64,000 nucleotides of DNA, taken from 2-02-FULL-55-14 sp964581115. Lineage in GTDB: Bacteria; Bacteroidota; Ignavibacteria; UBA10030. Made by a program: the position numbers and the translations under genes. The stretch's first letter is position 1. Each line of letters opens with the position of its first letter. The stretch covers positions 310,001 to 374,000 of the forward strand of contig CAZOMY010000001.1 in assembly GCA_964581115.1 (NCBI GenBank). Reading direction: 5' to 3'. Below the pieces are notes generated by a model. That model searched no databases. It saw nothing but the letters and a program-made list of their open reading frames with translations, and had not been told where the DNA came from. Below, one piece after another: positions 9,084-17,113 of this stretch.

Positions 9084-9748
9084 GGACACTCCCCCGGCTC
9101 GACGCGATCCGGACACGACTTATCGCTCACCCACGGCCTCGGGATGCAATAACCCACGATCAAGGGGACCGCCAGGGAGGCGTTCGTTCGAGGATAGAGG
9201 CGTGCCGAAGCGCGAACGACGAAGGTGGTGTATTCCGAGATCAGACGCTGAGAACAACCCAGGTCCTGTCGCCACCGCATGACCTCGTCGAGCAACTGAC
9301 GTCCCGAATCGTCGACGAAATCATAGCGTACCCGGAAAGCGACCGAATCGCCCGGGTCGACTGTCAGCCGCCGACTCAGCGGCGAGAAGGAACGCGCCGA
9401 CAACTCATACGTCGTCAGCGCAAAGCTTCGGATCGTGGTCTCATCAGACCCCAACATGACCGTGATCCTGCCTTCGAGGTCGATCGAATCGTCGAGCGTC
9501 TCGTCGAAGCGGTTGACCAGAACGAATGCGATGTCGATGGCGATCGCATCCGGCCGGTACACGACCGTTGTCGACAGGGAGGTTTCAAAGAGGTCTTGGG
9601 GGTCTTCGTAGGCAGGCAGGTGTTCAGTGCACGCCAAGCCGGCCATGGCTAGGACCGCCGCCCCCAGTATTTGCGCGAGGAGCGTCGGCGGCACGCGTCG
9701 GCGACCGGTGTCGCTCGGGCTGGTGGCGGCTGGATGCAGAGACGGCAC
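9080..9748 (-). CDS. Putative lipoprotein coupled to the TonB receptor
   Basis: 222-aa exported protein of unknown function. A charged N-terminus and a hydrophobic segment (about residues 27-40) end in GLAC; this is an imperfect lipobox, so lipidation at this Cys is likely but not certain. The mature domain is beta-rich (SIDLEGRITVMLGSDE, VDPGDSVAFRVRYDFVDD) and contains several further Cys near the C-terminus that could pair. Start GTG 9748 lies 3 bp after the lysS stop, and its own stop overlaps the TonB receptor ATG. Position indicates an outer-membrane partner of that receptor. No family recognised. Confidence 0.7.
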   Translation of the reverse strand: MPSLHPAATSPSDTGRRRVPPTLLAQILGAAVLAMAGLACTEHLPAYEDPQDLFETSLSTTVVYRPDAIAIDIAFVLVNRFDETLDDSIDLEGRITVMLGSDETTIRSFALTTYELSARSFSPLSRRLTVDPGDSVAFRVRYDFVDDSGRQLLDEVMRWRQDLGCSQRLISEYTTFVVRASARLYPRTNASLAVPLIVGYCIPRPWVSDKSCPDRVEPGECP

Positions 9749-9751
9749 GAT

Positions 9752-11287
9752 TCAGGGAGATGAACGCTCAGGCTTCATCTGCGGGAAGAGAATGACATCA
9801 CGGATCGAATCCTGTCCCGTCAGGAGCATCGTCAGCCGGTCGATGCCGATACCCAGGCCGGCGGTCGGTGGCATGCCGTACTCCAACGCGCGCAAGTAGT
9901 CCTCGTCCAGCACTTGCGCCTCTTCATCACCTCGTGCGCGAAGGCCCATTTGGTCTTCGAACCGGGCGCGTTGGTCGAGAGGGTCGTTCAACTCGGAGAA
10001 GGCGTTGCAGATCTCGCGGCCGAGGACGATGGCTTCGAATCGTTCGACCAGCTCGGACGCCGACCGGTGTCGCTTCGCCAGCGGGGACATCGACACCGGA
10101 TAATCGGTGATGAACGTCGGTTGAACGAGATGCGGCTCGACGCGTTCACCGAAGATCTCGTCGATGATCGCCCCGGCTCCGAGTTTAGGGTCGATCTCCA
10201 CACCCAATCGCTTCGCCGCCGCTCGCAGACCAGCTTCATCGAGTCCGGACAGGCCCTCTCCCGTCCGTTCTTTGATGGCGTCGAACATCGTGACGCGCCT
10301 CCACGGCGGCGAGAAATCGATGACCGTCCCTCCCACCGTCACCTGAGGAGAGCCGTTGAGCTCCACGGCGACACGGCTGATCATCTCTTCGACGAGGGAC
10401 ATCATCCACACGTAGTCGCGATACGCCACGTAGAGTTCGAGCATCGTGAACTCGGGGTTGTGGGTCTTGTCCATCCCCTCGTTCCGGAAGTCCTTCGAAA
10501 TCTCGTAGACGGCGTCGAACCCTCCGACGATGAGGCGTTTGAGGTACAGCTCATCCGCGATGCGCAGGTACAGGTCGACGTCCAGCGCGTTATGATGCGT
10601 TTTGAAAGGGCGTGCCGATGCGCCGCCGTACAACGGCTGCAATACCGGCGTCTCCACTTCGAGGCATCCGCGTTCGTCCAGGAACCTTCTCATCGTGCTG
10701 ATGATCTTGGCCCGTTTGACGAAGACGTCGCGGACCGACGGATTCACGACCAAGTCGACGTAGCGCTGGCGGTAGCGGATCTCTTTGTCGGAGAGCGGGT
10801 CGAAGACGATCTTGGAGCCGTCGGGCTGCACCTGCTCCTTGGCGATCGGAACCGGGCGGAGCGATTTTGCGAGCAAGACGTACGAAACGGCATGCACCGA
10901 GACCTCACCGCTTCGCGTACGGAAGACGAAGCCGTTCACGCCGACGATGTCGCCCAGGTCCATCAAACGAAAGATGTCGTAGGACTCGCCGAGATCATCA
11001 CGTTTGAGGTAGACCTGAATGCGTCCGGTCGCGTCTTGGAGATGGCAGAACGATGCCTTTCCCATCCTCCGGATCGACATGATGCGTCCGGCGATGGCCA
11101 CGTGCATGGTCGGTCCGTCGTCCCTGAATCGAGCCAGGATCTCGGCGGCGGTCGATGTGCGATCGAAGGAATGCGGATACGGATCGATGCCTTTGGCGCG
11201 CAGTTCGCGCAATTCTTCGCGCCGTCGGACCATCTGATCATTGAGGTCGTCGAGGGGATGAGGCGTCGCTGGTCCAGTCGAACTCAT
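9752..11287 (-). CDS. lysS: Lysyl-tRNA synthetase, class II
   Basis: Charges tRNA-Lys with lysine. The 511-aa protein has an N-terminal OB-fold anticodon-binding domain (MHVAIAGRIMSIRRMGKASFCHLQD). The class II catalytic core follows, with motif 2 (ISKDFRNEGMDKTHNPEFTMLE) and motif 3 (GMPPTAGLGIGIDRLTMLL). Length matches bacterial LysRS. ATG 11287 is the best start; the frame stays open to 11443 but overlaps malQ and adds non-family residues. No clear Shine-Dalgarno is seen. It lies 17 bp downstream of malQ. Confidence 0.97.
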   Translation of the reverse strand: MSSTGPATPHPLDDLNDQMVRRREELRELRAKGIDPYPHSFDRTSTAAEILARFRDDGPTMHVAIAGRIMSIRRMGKASFCHLQDATGRIQVYLKRDDLGESYDIFRLMDLGDIVGVNGFVFRTRSGEVSVHAVSYVLLAKSLRPVPIAKEQVQPDGSKIVFDPLSDKEIRYRQRYVDLVVNPSVRDVFVKRAKIISTMRRFLDERGCLEVETPVLQPLYGGASARPFKTHHNALDVDLYLRIADELYLKRLIVGGFDAVYEISKDFRNEGMDKTHNPEFTMLELYVAYRDYVWMMSLVEEMISRVAVELNGSPQVTVGGTVIDFSPPWRRVTMFDAIKERTGEGLSGLDEAGLRAAAKRLGVEIDPKLGAGAIIDEIFGERVEPHLVQPTFITDYPVSMSPLAKRHRSASELVERFEAIVLGREICNAFSELNDPLDQRARFEDQMGLRARGDEEAQVLDEDYLRALEYGMPPTAGLGIGIDRLTMLLTGQDSIRDVILFPQMKPERSSP

Positions 11288-11304
11288 GGCGTTTGGCGTT
11301 TCGG

Positions 11305-12846
11305 TCAGGGCTGCACACGGCCTCTGGGATACGCAGGCAGCGTCAACCGGTCGGGAGGACACCGGTTTGCGAGAGCGGTCCATTCGTACAGCCTTTCGGC
11401 ATGCTGCGGACCGACGAGAGACCAGGAGAAGCGCCACTCCCAATTGCCGTCGGTCGTTCCCGGCAAGTTCATGCGATGCTCCGTTCCCAGTTCGAGGACG
11501 TCCTGGAAGGGCACGACCGCGAGGTCGGCCACGGAGTTCAGCGCCGCACGGATCATGGCCTTTGTCAGAGAGGGTCCGCTGACGCCCAGGTATCGTTCTG
11601 CAAACTCACGTTCGTGGTCCGTGGCCGTGCGCGACCAGCCGACGGTCGTATCGTTATCGTGCGTGCCGGTGTAGACGACGAAGTGCGGTCCGTAGTTGTG
11701 CGGCAGGAAAGCATTCTCCGGCCCCCCGGCAAACGCGAACTGCAGCACCTTCATGCCCGGAAGTTCGAACCCGTCTCGAAGGGCGGTCACTTCGGGGGTG
11801 ATGACGCCAAGGTCCTCGGCGATGATGGGCAGATCCTTCAACTGACGCTTCACCGTGCGAAACAGGGCTTCGCCGGGAGCTTTGACCCAACGACCCTTGA
11901 CAGCGGTCTTCTCCGTCGCGGGGATCTCCCAGTACGCCTCAAACCCGCGGAAATGGTCGACGCGTACGATGTCGAACAGGGCCAGCGTCGCCCGGAAGCG
12001 TTCCACCCACCATTTGAATCTCTTCTCCTCCATCACTTTCCAGCGGTACAGCGGATTTCCCCACCGTTGTCCTGTGACGCTGAAATAGTCGGGAGGTACT
12101 CCGGCGACGACCGTCGGGTCGCCGTTGCCATCAAGATGGAACAGGTCTTGGTGCGACCAGACGTCGGAGCTATGGTGGGCGACGAAGATCGGGATATCCC
12201 CGATAAGTCTGACGTTCCGTTCATTCGCGTAGCGCTTCAGCGCGTCCCACTGTCGCCGAAAGCACCACTGGACGAATTCATGATGCCGCACGCGCTCTTC
12301 GTGCTCCCGCCTGGCCGCCTTGAGTGCGGCCGGCTCACGGTGGACCAACGGCTTCGGCCACGACGTCCAGAGCACCTGGCCGTGGGCTTCGTTCAACGCT
12401 TGAAAGAGCGCGTAATCGTCGAGCCACGAACGCTCGGCTTTGCAGAAGGCCTCGAACGCCGACCGGTCGGCTGCCGTCGAGCCGGCAAAGAACCGGCGCG
12501 ACGCGGTCCACAACATACGGGCGCGGAAACCGATCGCCTGAGCGTAGTCCACCTTCTGTTCCGGAAACGACGGAGCCGACGCAAGCTCCGCGTCCGTAAG
12601 CCAGCCGTGACGCTTCAGGTCCTCGAGGTCGATGACAAGCGGATTGCCGGCGAACGCCGACAAGGACATGTATGGTGAGTTCGCCAGCCCACCCGGACCG
12701 AGCGGAAGCATCTGCCAGATCCGCTGACCGGCCAGAACCAGCCAGTCGACGAAGTGATATGCCGATGGCCCGAGGTCTCCGTTTCCGTACGGTCCGGGAA
12801 GCGAGGTCAGGTGCAGCAGGATGCCAGCCGATCGTTGGAATCGCAT
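11305..12846 (-). CDS. malQ: 4-alpha-glucanotransferase (amylomaltase), GH77
   Basis: Disproportionating enzyme that transfers alpha-1,4-glucan segments, cytoplasmic glycogen/maltodextrin metabolism. The 513-aa length is standard. The N-terminus reads RSAGILLHLTSLPGPYGNGDLG, and the oligosaccharide site WQMLPLGP follows. Catalytic residues sit in VRVDHFRGF (nucleophile Asp), IIAEDLGVI (acid/base Glu) and YTGTHDNDT (transition-state Asp). Starts 4 bp after the pseudouridine synthase stop, within a run of unrelated housekeeping genes, so the operon is not metabolically themed. Confidence 0.97.
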   Translation of the reverse strand: MRFQRSAGILLHLTSLPGPYGNGDLGPSAYHFVDWLVLAGQRIWQMLPLGPGGLANSPYMSLSAFAGNPLVIDLEDLKRHGWLTDAELASAPSFPEQKVDYAQAIGFRARMLWTASRRFFAGSTAADRSAFEAFCKAERSWLDDYALFQALNEAHGQVLWTSWPKPLVHREPAALKAARREHEERVRHHEFVQWCFRRQWDALKRYANERNVRLIGDIPIFVAHHSSDVWSHQDLFHLDGNGDPTVVAGVPPDYFSVTGQRWGNPLYRWKVMEEKRFKWWVERFRATLALFDIVRVDHFRGFEAYWEIPATEKTAVKGRWVKAPGEALFRTVKRQLKDLPIIAEDLGVITPEVTALRDGFELPGMKVLQFAFAGGPENAFLPHNYGPHFVVYTGTHDNDTTVGWSRTATDHEREFAERYLGVSGPSLTKAMIRAALNSVADLAVVPFQDVLELGTEHRMNLPGTTDGNWEWRFSWSLVGPQHAERLYEWTALANRCPPDRLTLPAYPRGRVQP

Positions 12847-12850
12847 TCGT

Positions 12851-13636
12851 TCATCCTTGTCGTTGTCGGCGTCGTCCGCCAGTGCGGGTATCTTGCCCCG
12901 TCAGTCGTCGAAGCCAGAGGACTTCATCGTTCGTCAAGAACCTCCAAGACCCGCGCGGCACGCCCAAAGGGGTCAAGCCTGCATACGAGACGCGGTCCAG
13001 CTGACGCACATCGTGCCCCAGCGCCTCGAACATCCTCCGAACTTCGCGATTACGTCCTTCGCCGATCGTCAGGAGCACCTTCATCCGCCTGCTGCCTTCG
13101 ATCACTTCGGCCCCGAGCGCGCGGGCAACTCCATCTTCTAGTCGGATACCGCGGCGCAACTTGGCCAACTCATCATCCTGCACCGGACGGGCCGTGGTGA
13201 CACGGTAGAGTCGTTCGATCTCAAGCCTTGGATGGAGCAGCGCATGCGCCAGAGCGCCGTCGTTGGTCATCAAGAGCACACCCGTGGTATTCCGGTCCAG
13301 CCGACCCACCGGGAAGATGCGCTGGCGCACTCGGACGTAGTCCATCACCGTTCGGCGTCCCCGCTCGTCGCTCACGGTCGTGATCGTATCCTTCGGTTTG
13401 TTAAAGAGGATATAGACCGGCTTTTCGGCGAGACCCACGGCCCGGCCTTCGACCATGACGCGGTCGCGTACGGGGTCGACCCGCACGCCGAGCGACGTGA
13501 CCGGACGTCCGTTGATCGTGACTGCCCCTTCCGCGATAAGCTCGTCCATCTTGCGCCTTGAGCCCAAACCCGCCATCGCCAGAAAGCGATTCAATCGAAC
13601 AGGCGCTTGATGAAGCCCGAGATCTTTTGTTTCCAC
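12851..13636 (-). CDS. Pseudouridine synthase, RsuA/RluB/RluE family
   Basis: rRNA pseudouridine synthase of 261 aa, probably RluB-like (23S rRNA). It has an N-terminal S4 RNA-binding domain (RLNRFLAMAGLGSRRKMDELI). The catalytic domain carries the signature FPVGRLDRNTTGVLLMTNDG, with the catalytic Asp in GRLDRNT, and ends with a GRNREVRRMFEALGHDV block. Next to scpA-scpB, its usual neighbours. Start: GTG 13636 keeps the conserved Arg of the S4 domain but overlaps scpB by 46 bp. A TTG at 13594 would overlap the scpB stop as TTGA but would drop that Arg. Confidence 0.92.
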   Translation of the reverse strand: METKDLGLHQAPVRLNRFLAMAGLGSRRKMDELIAEGAVTINGRPVTSLGVRVDPVRDRVMVEGRAVGLAEKPVYILFNKPKDTITTVSDERGRRTVMDYVRVRQRIFPVGRLDRNTTGVLLMTNDGALAHALLHPRLEIERLYRVTTARPVQDDELAKLRRGIRLEDGVARALGAEVIEGSRRMKVLLTIGEGRNREVRRMFEALGHDVRQLDRVSYAGLTPLGVPRGSWRFLTNDEVLWLRRLTGQDTRTGGRRRQRQG

Positions 13637-14673
13637 GTTTGCCAGCGATTACGGGGTTGTGTTGAGGCGCCGTCAAGCGTGCCAGACCCGGCTGGCGCAT
13701 CCGCCGTCCCGGGACTCACCGCCTTGGACCTCTCCGGTGCCGGCTCGGCGATCAGGGCCACCTCTTGGACGGCCGGGACCGGCTCCACCTCAGGCATCGG
13801 CTGCCGGTCAACGGAATCAGCGGAGGGTGAGGTCTCTTGCGGTCGGTCGAAGGGCAACTCGGCCGTCGAGCGGGTCTTCAACTCACGCTTCGATGTTCGC
13901 GGAACGATCTCGACCGCCGACGATTCGAGTCCGGCGCGCTTCTTTGGAATGTGCGGTAGACGCGACTTGAATTCCTCTTCCGTCGCGGCCTTCTCAGCCG
14001 CGGCTTGGGCTTCGAGCATGCGTCGTTCAGTCTCGAATTGTGTCTCTCCCAGGATCTCCTCGATCTCACGCGGACGCGGCAGGTCGGTGATCTCGTTGAG
14101 TCCGAAGTGCTTCAGAAAGTCCCGCGTCGTGCCGTAGAGCAGCGGCCGGCCCACGGTCTCGGCCCTGCCTGTAACGGTGATGAGTTCCTTCTCCAGAAGC
14201 GTCTTGAGCACATAGTCGCAATTGACGCCTCTGATCGATTCCAGCTCACCCTTGGAGATCGGCTGTTTGTATGCGATGATGGCGAGCGTTTCAACGCCCG
14301 ATTGCGAGAGTTTTCGCCTTCCCTGCTCACGGCGCAGCTTGCCGAGCCAGTCGGCGTACTCCTTTTGGGTGGCGAACTGGAATCCCCCCGCGATCGGAAG
14401 GATGCGGTAGGGCCGGCCGGCCGCGCGGTATTCGTCGTTCAGCTCCTTGACGATCGACCGTATCGTCTCAGCCTCGATCTTCCGTTCTTCGCCGCTCCCT
14501 GCCGGGGCGCTATACTCGTAAATGGCCTTGAGCTGTTTGACCGAGAGCGGTTCCTCGGCGGCGAAGATGAGCGCCTCGATGAGCGCCTTCATCGTGGTCG
14601 GAACGGCCAGGGCTGCCGGGGGCGGCGGCGTTGCGTCTTTCGACTCGGACGGTATGAGCTCGTCCTGACTCAC
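13591..14673 (-). CDS. scpB: Segregation and condensation protein B
   Basis: Kleisin-associated subunit of the SMC-ScpAB condensin. Two winged-helix domains occupy about residues 28-205 (LIEALIFAAEEPLSVKQL; QSGVETLAIIAYKQPISKGELESIRG). The C-terminal 150 residues are low complexity, rich in Pro, Glu and Ser, an extension beyond the usual 180-200 aa. A short basic-hydrophobic end (WQTWKQKISGFIKRLFD) might be an interaction motif. Start GTG 14673 overlaps the scpA stop as GTGA. Confidence 0.94.
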   Translation of the reverse strand: MSQDELIPSESKDATPPPPAALAVPTTMKALIEALIFAAEEPLSVKQLKAIYEYSAPAGSGEERKIEAETIRSIVKELNDEYRAAGRPYRILPIAGGFQFATQKEYADWLGKLRREQGRRKLSQSGVETLAIIAYKQPISKGELESIRGVNCDYVLKTLLEKELITVTGRAETVGRPLLYGTTRDFLKHFGLNEITDLPRPREIEEILGETQFETERRMLEAQAAAEKAATEEEFKSRLPHIPKKRAGLESSAVEIVPRTSKRELKTRSTAELPFDRPQETSPSADSVDRQPMPEVEPVPAVQEVALIAEPAPERSKAVSPGTADAPAGSGTLDGASTQPRNRWQTWKQKISGFIKRLFD

Positions 14674-15395
14674 GCCACGTTCCTCATAATGTAGAGGTCG
14701 CCGAATGGATCGGCCTGCCTGACGACCACCTGCCGTGCGCGGATCACTTCGAGCAGCGCAAGGAAGGTGACGACGATCCGGATACGCTCGTGCATATCGC
14801 GGACCAGGTCGTAAAAGGTCCCCTCCGAGCGGCGGCTGAAAAAATCGACGATGTACGCCATCTGTTCTTCGATCGTCACATTGACGCGTGCGATCTCGTG
14901 AACGGTCCGCTTGGGAACCCGGTCCATCGCAAACTGGAATGAGGCGATGAGGTCGAACAGGCTCACATCGCGCACGAGGTCGTCGGCCGTTTCGACGGGC
15001 AGATCGACGGGGTCGGCCTCGCGATAGCCGCGAGGCGACAGGAGCATCGCTTCGGCTTCGAGCCCCCGCATCCCCTCTGCCACTTCCTTGAAGCGCTTGT
15101 ATTCCACGAGACGCTTGACAAGGCTTGCGCGCGGGTCTTCGTCGTCGACTTCGGCCCCCGGTTCGGGCGGCAACAGCATTCGAACCTTGATCTGCATCAG
15201 TTCTGCCGCCATCACGACGAATTCGCCCGCGATCTCGAGGTCGAGTTGCTGCATGTAGTGAATATAGCTGAGAAACTCCTTCGTGATCCGTGCGATCGGA
15301 ATGTCGTAGATATCCAACTCGTCCCGCTTGATGAAGAACAACAGCAGGTCGAGAGGGCCTTCGAAATCCTGGAGCTTGACGGCGTAAGTGTTCAT
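14670..15395 (-). CDS. scpA: Segregation and condensation protein A
   Basis: Kleisin subunit that bridges SMC heads and binds ScpB, for chromosome condensation. 241 aa. The N-terminal kleisin motif is KLQDFEGPLDLLLFFIKRDELDIYDIPI, and a helical linker and a C-terminal winged-helix segment (YDLVRDMHERIRIVVTFLALLEVIR) follow. ATG 15395 is chosen because the kleisin motif begins five residues later; the longer open frame to 15620 is inside trpS. It lies 14 bp downstream of trpS and is coupled to scpB. Confidence 0.95.
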   Translation of the reverse strand: MNTYAVKLQDFEGPLDLLLFFIKRDELDIYDIPIARITKEFLSYIHYMQQLDLEIAGEFVVMAAELMQIKVRMLLPPEPGAEVDDEDPRASLVKRLVEYKRFKEVAEGMRGLEAEAMLLSPRGYREADPVDLPVETADDLVRDVSLFDLIASFQFAMDRVPKRTVHEIARVNVTIEEQMAYIVDFFSRRSEGTFYDLVRDMHERIRIVVTFLALLEVIRARQVVVRQADPFGDLYIMRNVA

Positions 15396-15409
15396 CGGTT
15401 CAATGCGTC

Positions 15410-16396
15410 TCAGCCGAGCTTCATGACCGCATGCACGCGGTCCATGGTCTCCGCGGCCACGACGCGTGCGCGCGACTCTCCGTCGCGCAAGATCGCTCGG
15501 ACCTCGTCGGGACTCGATTCGAAGCGCACCCGCCGTTCGCGGATGGGAGCGGTGGCCTCCACGATCCTTGCGGCGCAGCGCACCTTGCAGTCGACACAGC
15601 CGAGCCGGCCCGACTCGCAACCCTCACGGATCTCGGCAACCTCGCCTGGATTGAACTTCTGATGATACGCAAAGACCAGGCAGACATCCGGACGTCCGGG
15701 GTCGTTCCGTCGGACCTTTTGCGGGTCGGTCACAGCCGTGCGCATCTTCATCCGGATCTCTTCGGGGCCGTCGGAGAGCAAGATCGAATTGCCGAGCGAC
15801 TTGCTCATCTTCTTGCCGTCGAGACCGGGGAGTCGCGGAAATCTCGTCACGCGTCCCTCGGGCTCGGGGAAGACCTCTCCGTACTGCGCGTTGAACCGGC
15901 GGGCGATCTCGCGCGTGATCTCGATATGCGGCAGCTGGTCCTCTCCGACGGGCACCACCTCGCCGCGATAGAGCAGAATGTCCGCGGCCTGGAGGACCGG
16001 ATAGCCCAAGTGTCCATAGGCGATGGTTTCGAGCTCGAGGTCGCGCACCTGCTCTTTCAGGCTTGGGTTGCGCTCCAGACGCGCAGTCGTGATGAGCATC
16101 GAGAAGAGCAGATGCAACTCGGCGTGTTGTTTCACCTGCGACTGGCGGAACACGGGGCTGCGAGCGGGGTCGATGCCTGCCGCAAGCCAGTCCACGACCA
16201 TCTCGAACGAGTTCGCCTCGAGCGAACTCGAATCGGGGTCTGTGGTCAGCGCATGATAGTCGGCGATAAGATGGTAATTCTGAAACTCGTCCTGCAGGGC
16301 GACCCAATTCTCCAGGGCGCCGACGAGATGTCCGAGATGCAGCTTGCCCGTCGGGCGCATCCCGCTCAGAATGACCCGCTTCGTGGATGGTGTCAG
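15410..16396 (-). CDS. trpS: Tryptophanyl-tRNA synthetase, iron-sulfur type, CTG start
   Basis: Class I synthetase charging tRNA-Trp. With a CTG start at 16396 the protein is 328 aa and begins MTPSTKRVILSGMRPTGKLHLGH; HLGH is the HIGH motif (20-23) and KMSKS is at 196-200. No ATG, GTG or TTG exists between the in-frame stop at 16439 and ATG 16360. That ATG would remove the conserved VILSG strand. GAAGGAG ends 10 bases before the CTG, a fitting ribosome site. Four cysteines (C239, C260, C267, C270; spacing 20-6-2) match the [4Fe-4S] motif known from Thermotoga maritima TrpRS, with a two-residue shorter first spacer. Confidence 0.93.
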   Translation of the reverse strand: MTPSTKRVILSGMRPTGKLHLGHLVGALENWVALQDEFQNYHLIADYHALTTDPDSSSLEANSFEMVVDWLAAGIDPARSPVFRQSQVKQHAELHLLFSMLITTARLERNPSLKEQVRDLELETIAYGHLGYPVLQAADILLYRGEVVPVGEDQLPHIEITREIARRFNAQYGEVFPEPEGRVTRFPRLPGLDGKKMSKSLGNSILLSDGPEEIRMKMRTAVTDPQKVRRNDPGRPDVCLVFAYHQKFNPGEVAEIREGCESGRLGCVDCKVRCAARIVEATAPIRERRVRFESSPDEVRAILRDGESRARVVAAETMDRVHAVMKLG

Positions 16397-16464
16397 GGGA
16401 TTGATACTCCTTCGTGTGGATCCCGCCGACGGATCGCCTCACGGCGGCTGGCGACGGGGGTGTG

Positions 16465-16989
16465 TCAATTCATGAAGAGGTACGGCTTCCAGTGATCGTC
16501 GACGGACCCGACGAAGTGCCTCAGGAACATGACATGATTCGGCCGGATGGGCCGGCGGCGCAGGACCATGTTCGCCTCGTGAGGAGTCCGGTCCCCTTTT
16601 CGGTTGTTGCAGCCAACACAGGCGGCCACAAGGTTCTCCCACGTATCGTTACCCCCTCTTGCGCGTGGGATGATGTGGTCGACGGTCAACGTCTGGTCGC
16701 TGCGCCCGCAGTATTGGCAGACATGCCCGTCGCGTCGAAGGACGTTCTTCCGCGAGAGCACGATCTTCTTGTACGGTACCCGCACATAAACCGCCAACCG
16801 GACGACGCTGGGGAACGGCATCGAAGAAGAGACGGAGCGCAACCGTTTGCCGTCCGATGCGGCGATTAATTCAGCCTTTCCCAGCCAGAGCAGACCGATG
16901 GCCTTTCGGACGTTGCAGACGCTCAGCGGCTCGTAGTTGTGATTGAGCACGAGAACCTTACTACCCGAAAGCCCGACACTCCGATGCAT
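16465..16989 (-). CDS. HNH endonuclease family protein
   Basis: 174-aa protein with an HNH nuclease domain: two CxxC zinc knuckles (CQYCGRSD; CVGCNNRKGD) around the core DHIIPRARGG and NLV. The N-terminal half starts KVLVLNHNYEPL and contains GKAEL, a pattern of a widespread housekeeping HNH family in Bacteroidota and relatives. The biological substrate is not established. ATG 16989 is chosen because homology begins right after it and because the upstream TTG at 17100 lies inside a strong promoter. First gene of a long run that continues into trpS. Confidence 0.88.
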   Translation of the reverse strand: MHRSVGLSGSKVLVLNHNYEPLSVCNVRKAIGLLWLGKAELIAASDGKRLRSVSSSMPFPSVVRLAVYVRVPYKKIVLSRKNVLRRDGHVCQYCGRSDQTLTVDHIIPRARGGNDTWENLVAACVGCNNRKGDRTPHEANMVLRRRPIRPNHVMFLRHFVGSVDDHWKPYLFMN

Positions 16990-17084
16990 CTCATATTTCG
17001 CGCTGAAGACCCTTCTCCTCCTGATGCAGGTTAGAGAACTTTGCTCAAACACTGGTTGAGGAACCTTTGGCTTCCTACGTAAAA

Positions 17085-17113
17085 AATATAGCCCATTCAA
17101 TCGCCAGAGTCAA
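17085..17113 (-). promoter_or_regulatory. Promoter for HNH-trpS-scpAB run
   Basis: On the minus strand TTGACT (17113-17108), a 17-base spacer and TATATT (17090-17085) form a near-consensus sigma-70-type promoter. The -35 overlaps the aroC stop codon. Predicted start of transcription is near 17077, leaving about 88 bases of leader before ATG 16989. Confidence 0.65.

Noticed and set aside
9914..11674. Plus-strand open frame of 586 codons
   Set aside because: Antisense to lysS and malQ, both unmistakable.
16987..17100. TTG 17100 as start of the HNH protein
   Set aside because: It lies within the promoter core; homology begins at ATG 16989.
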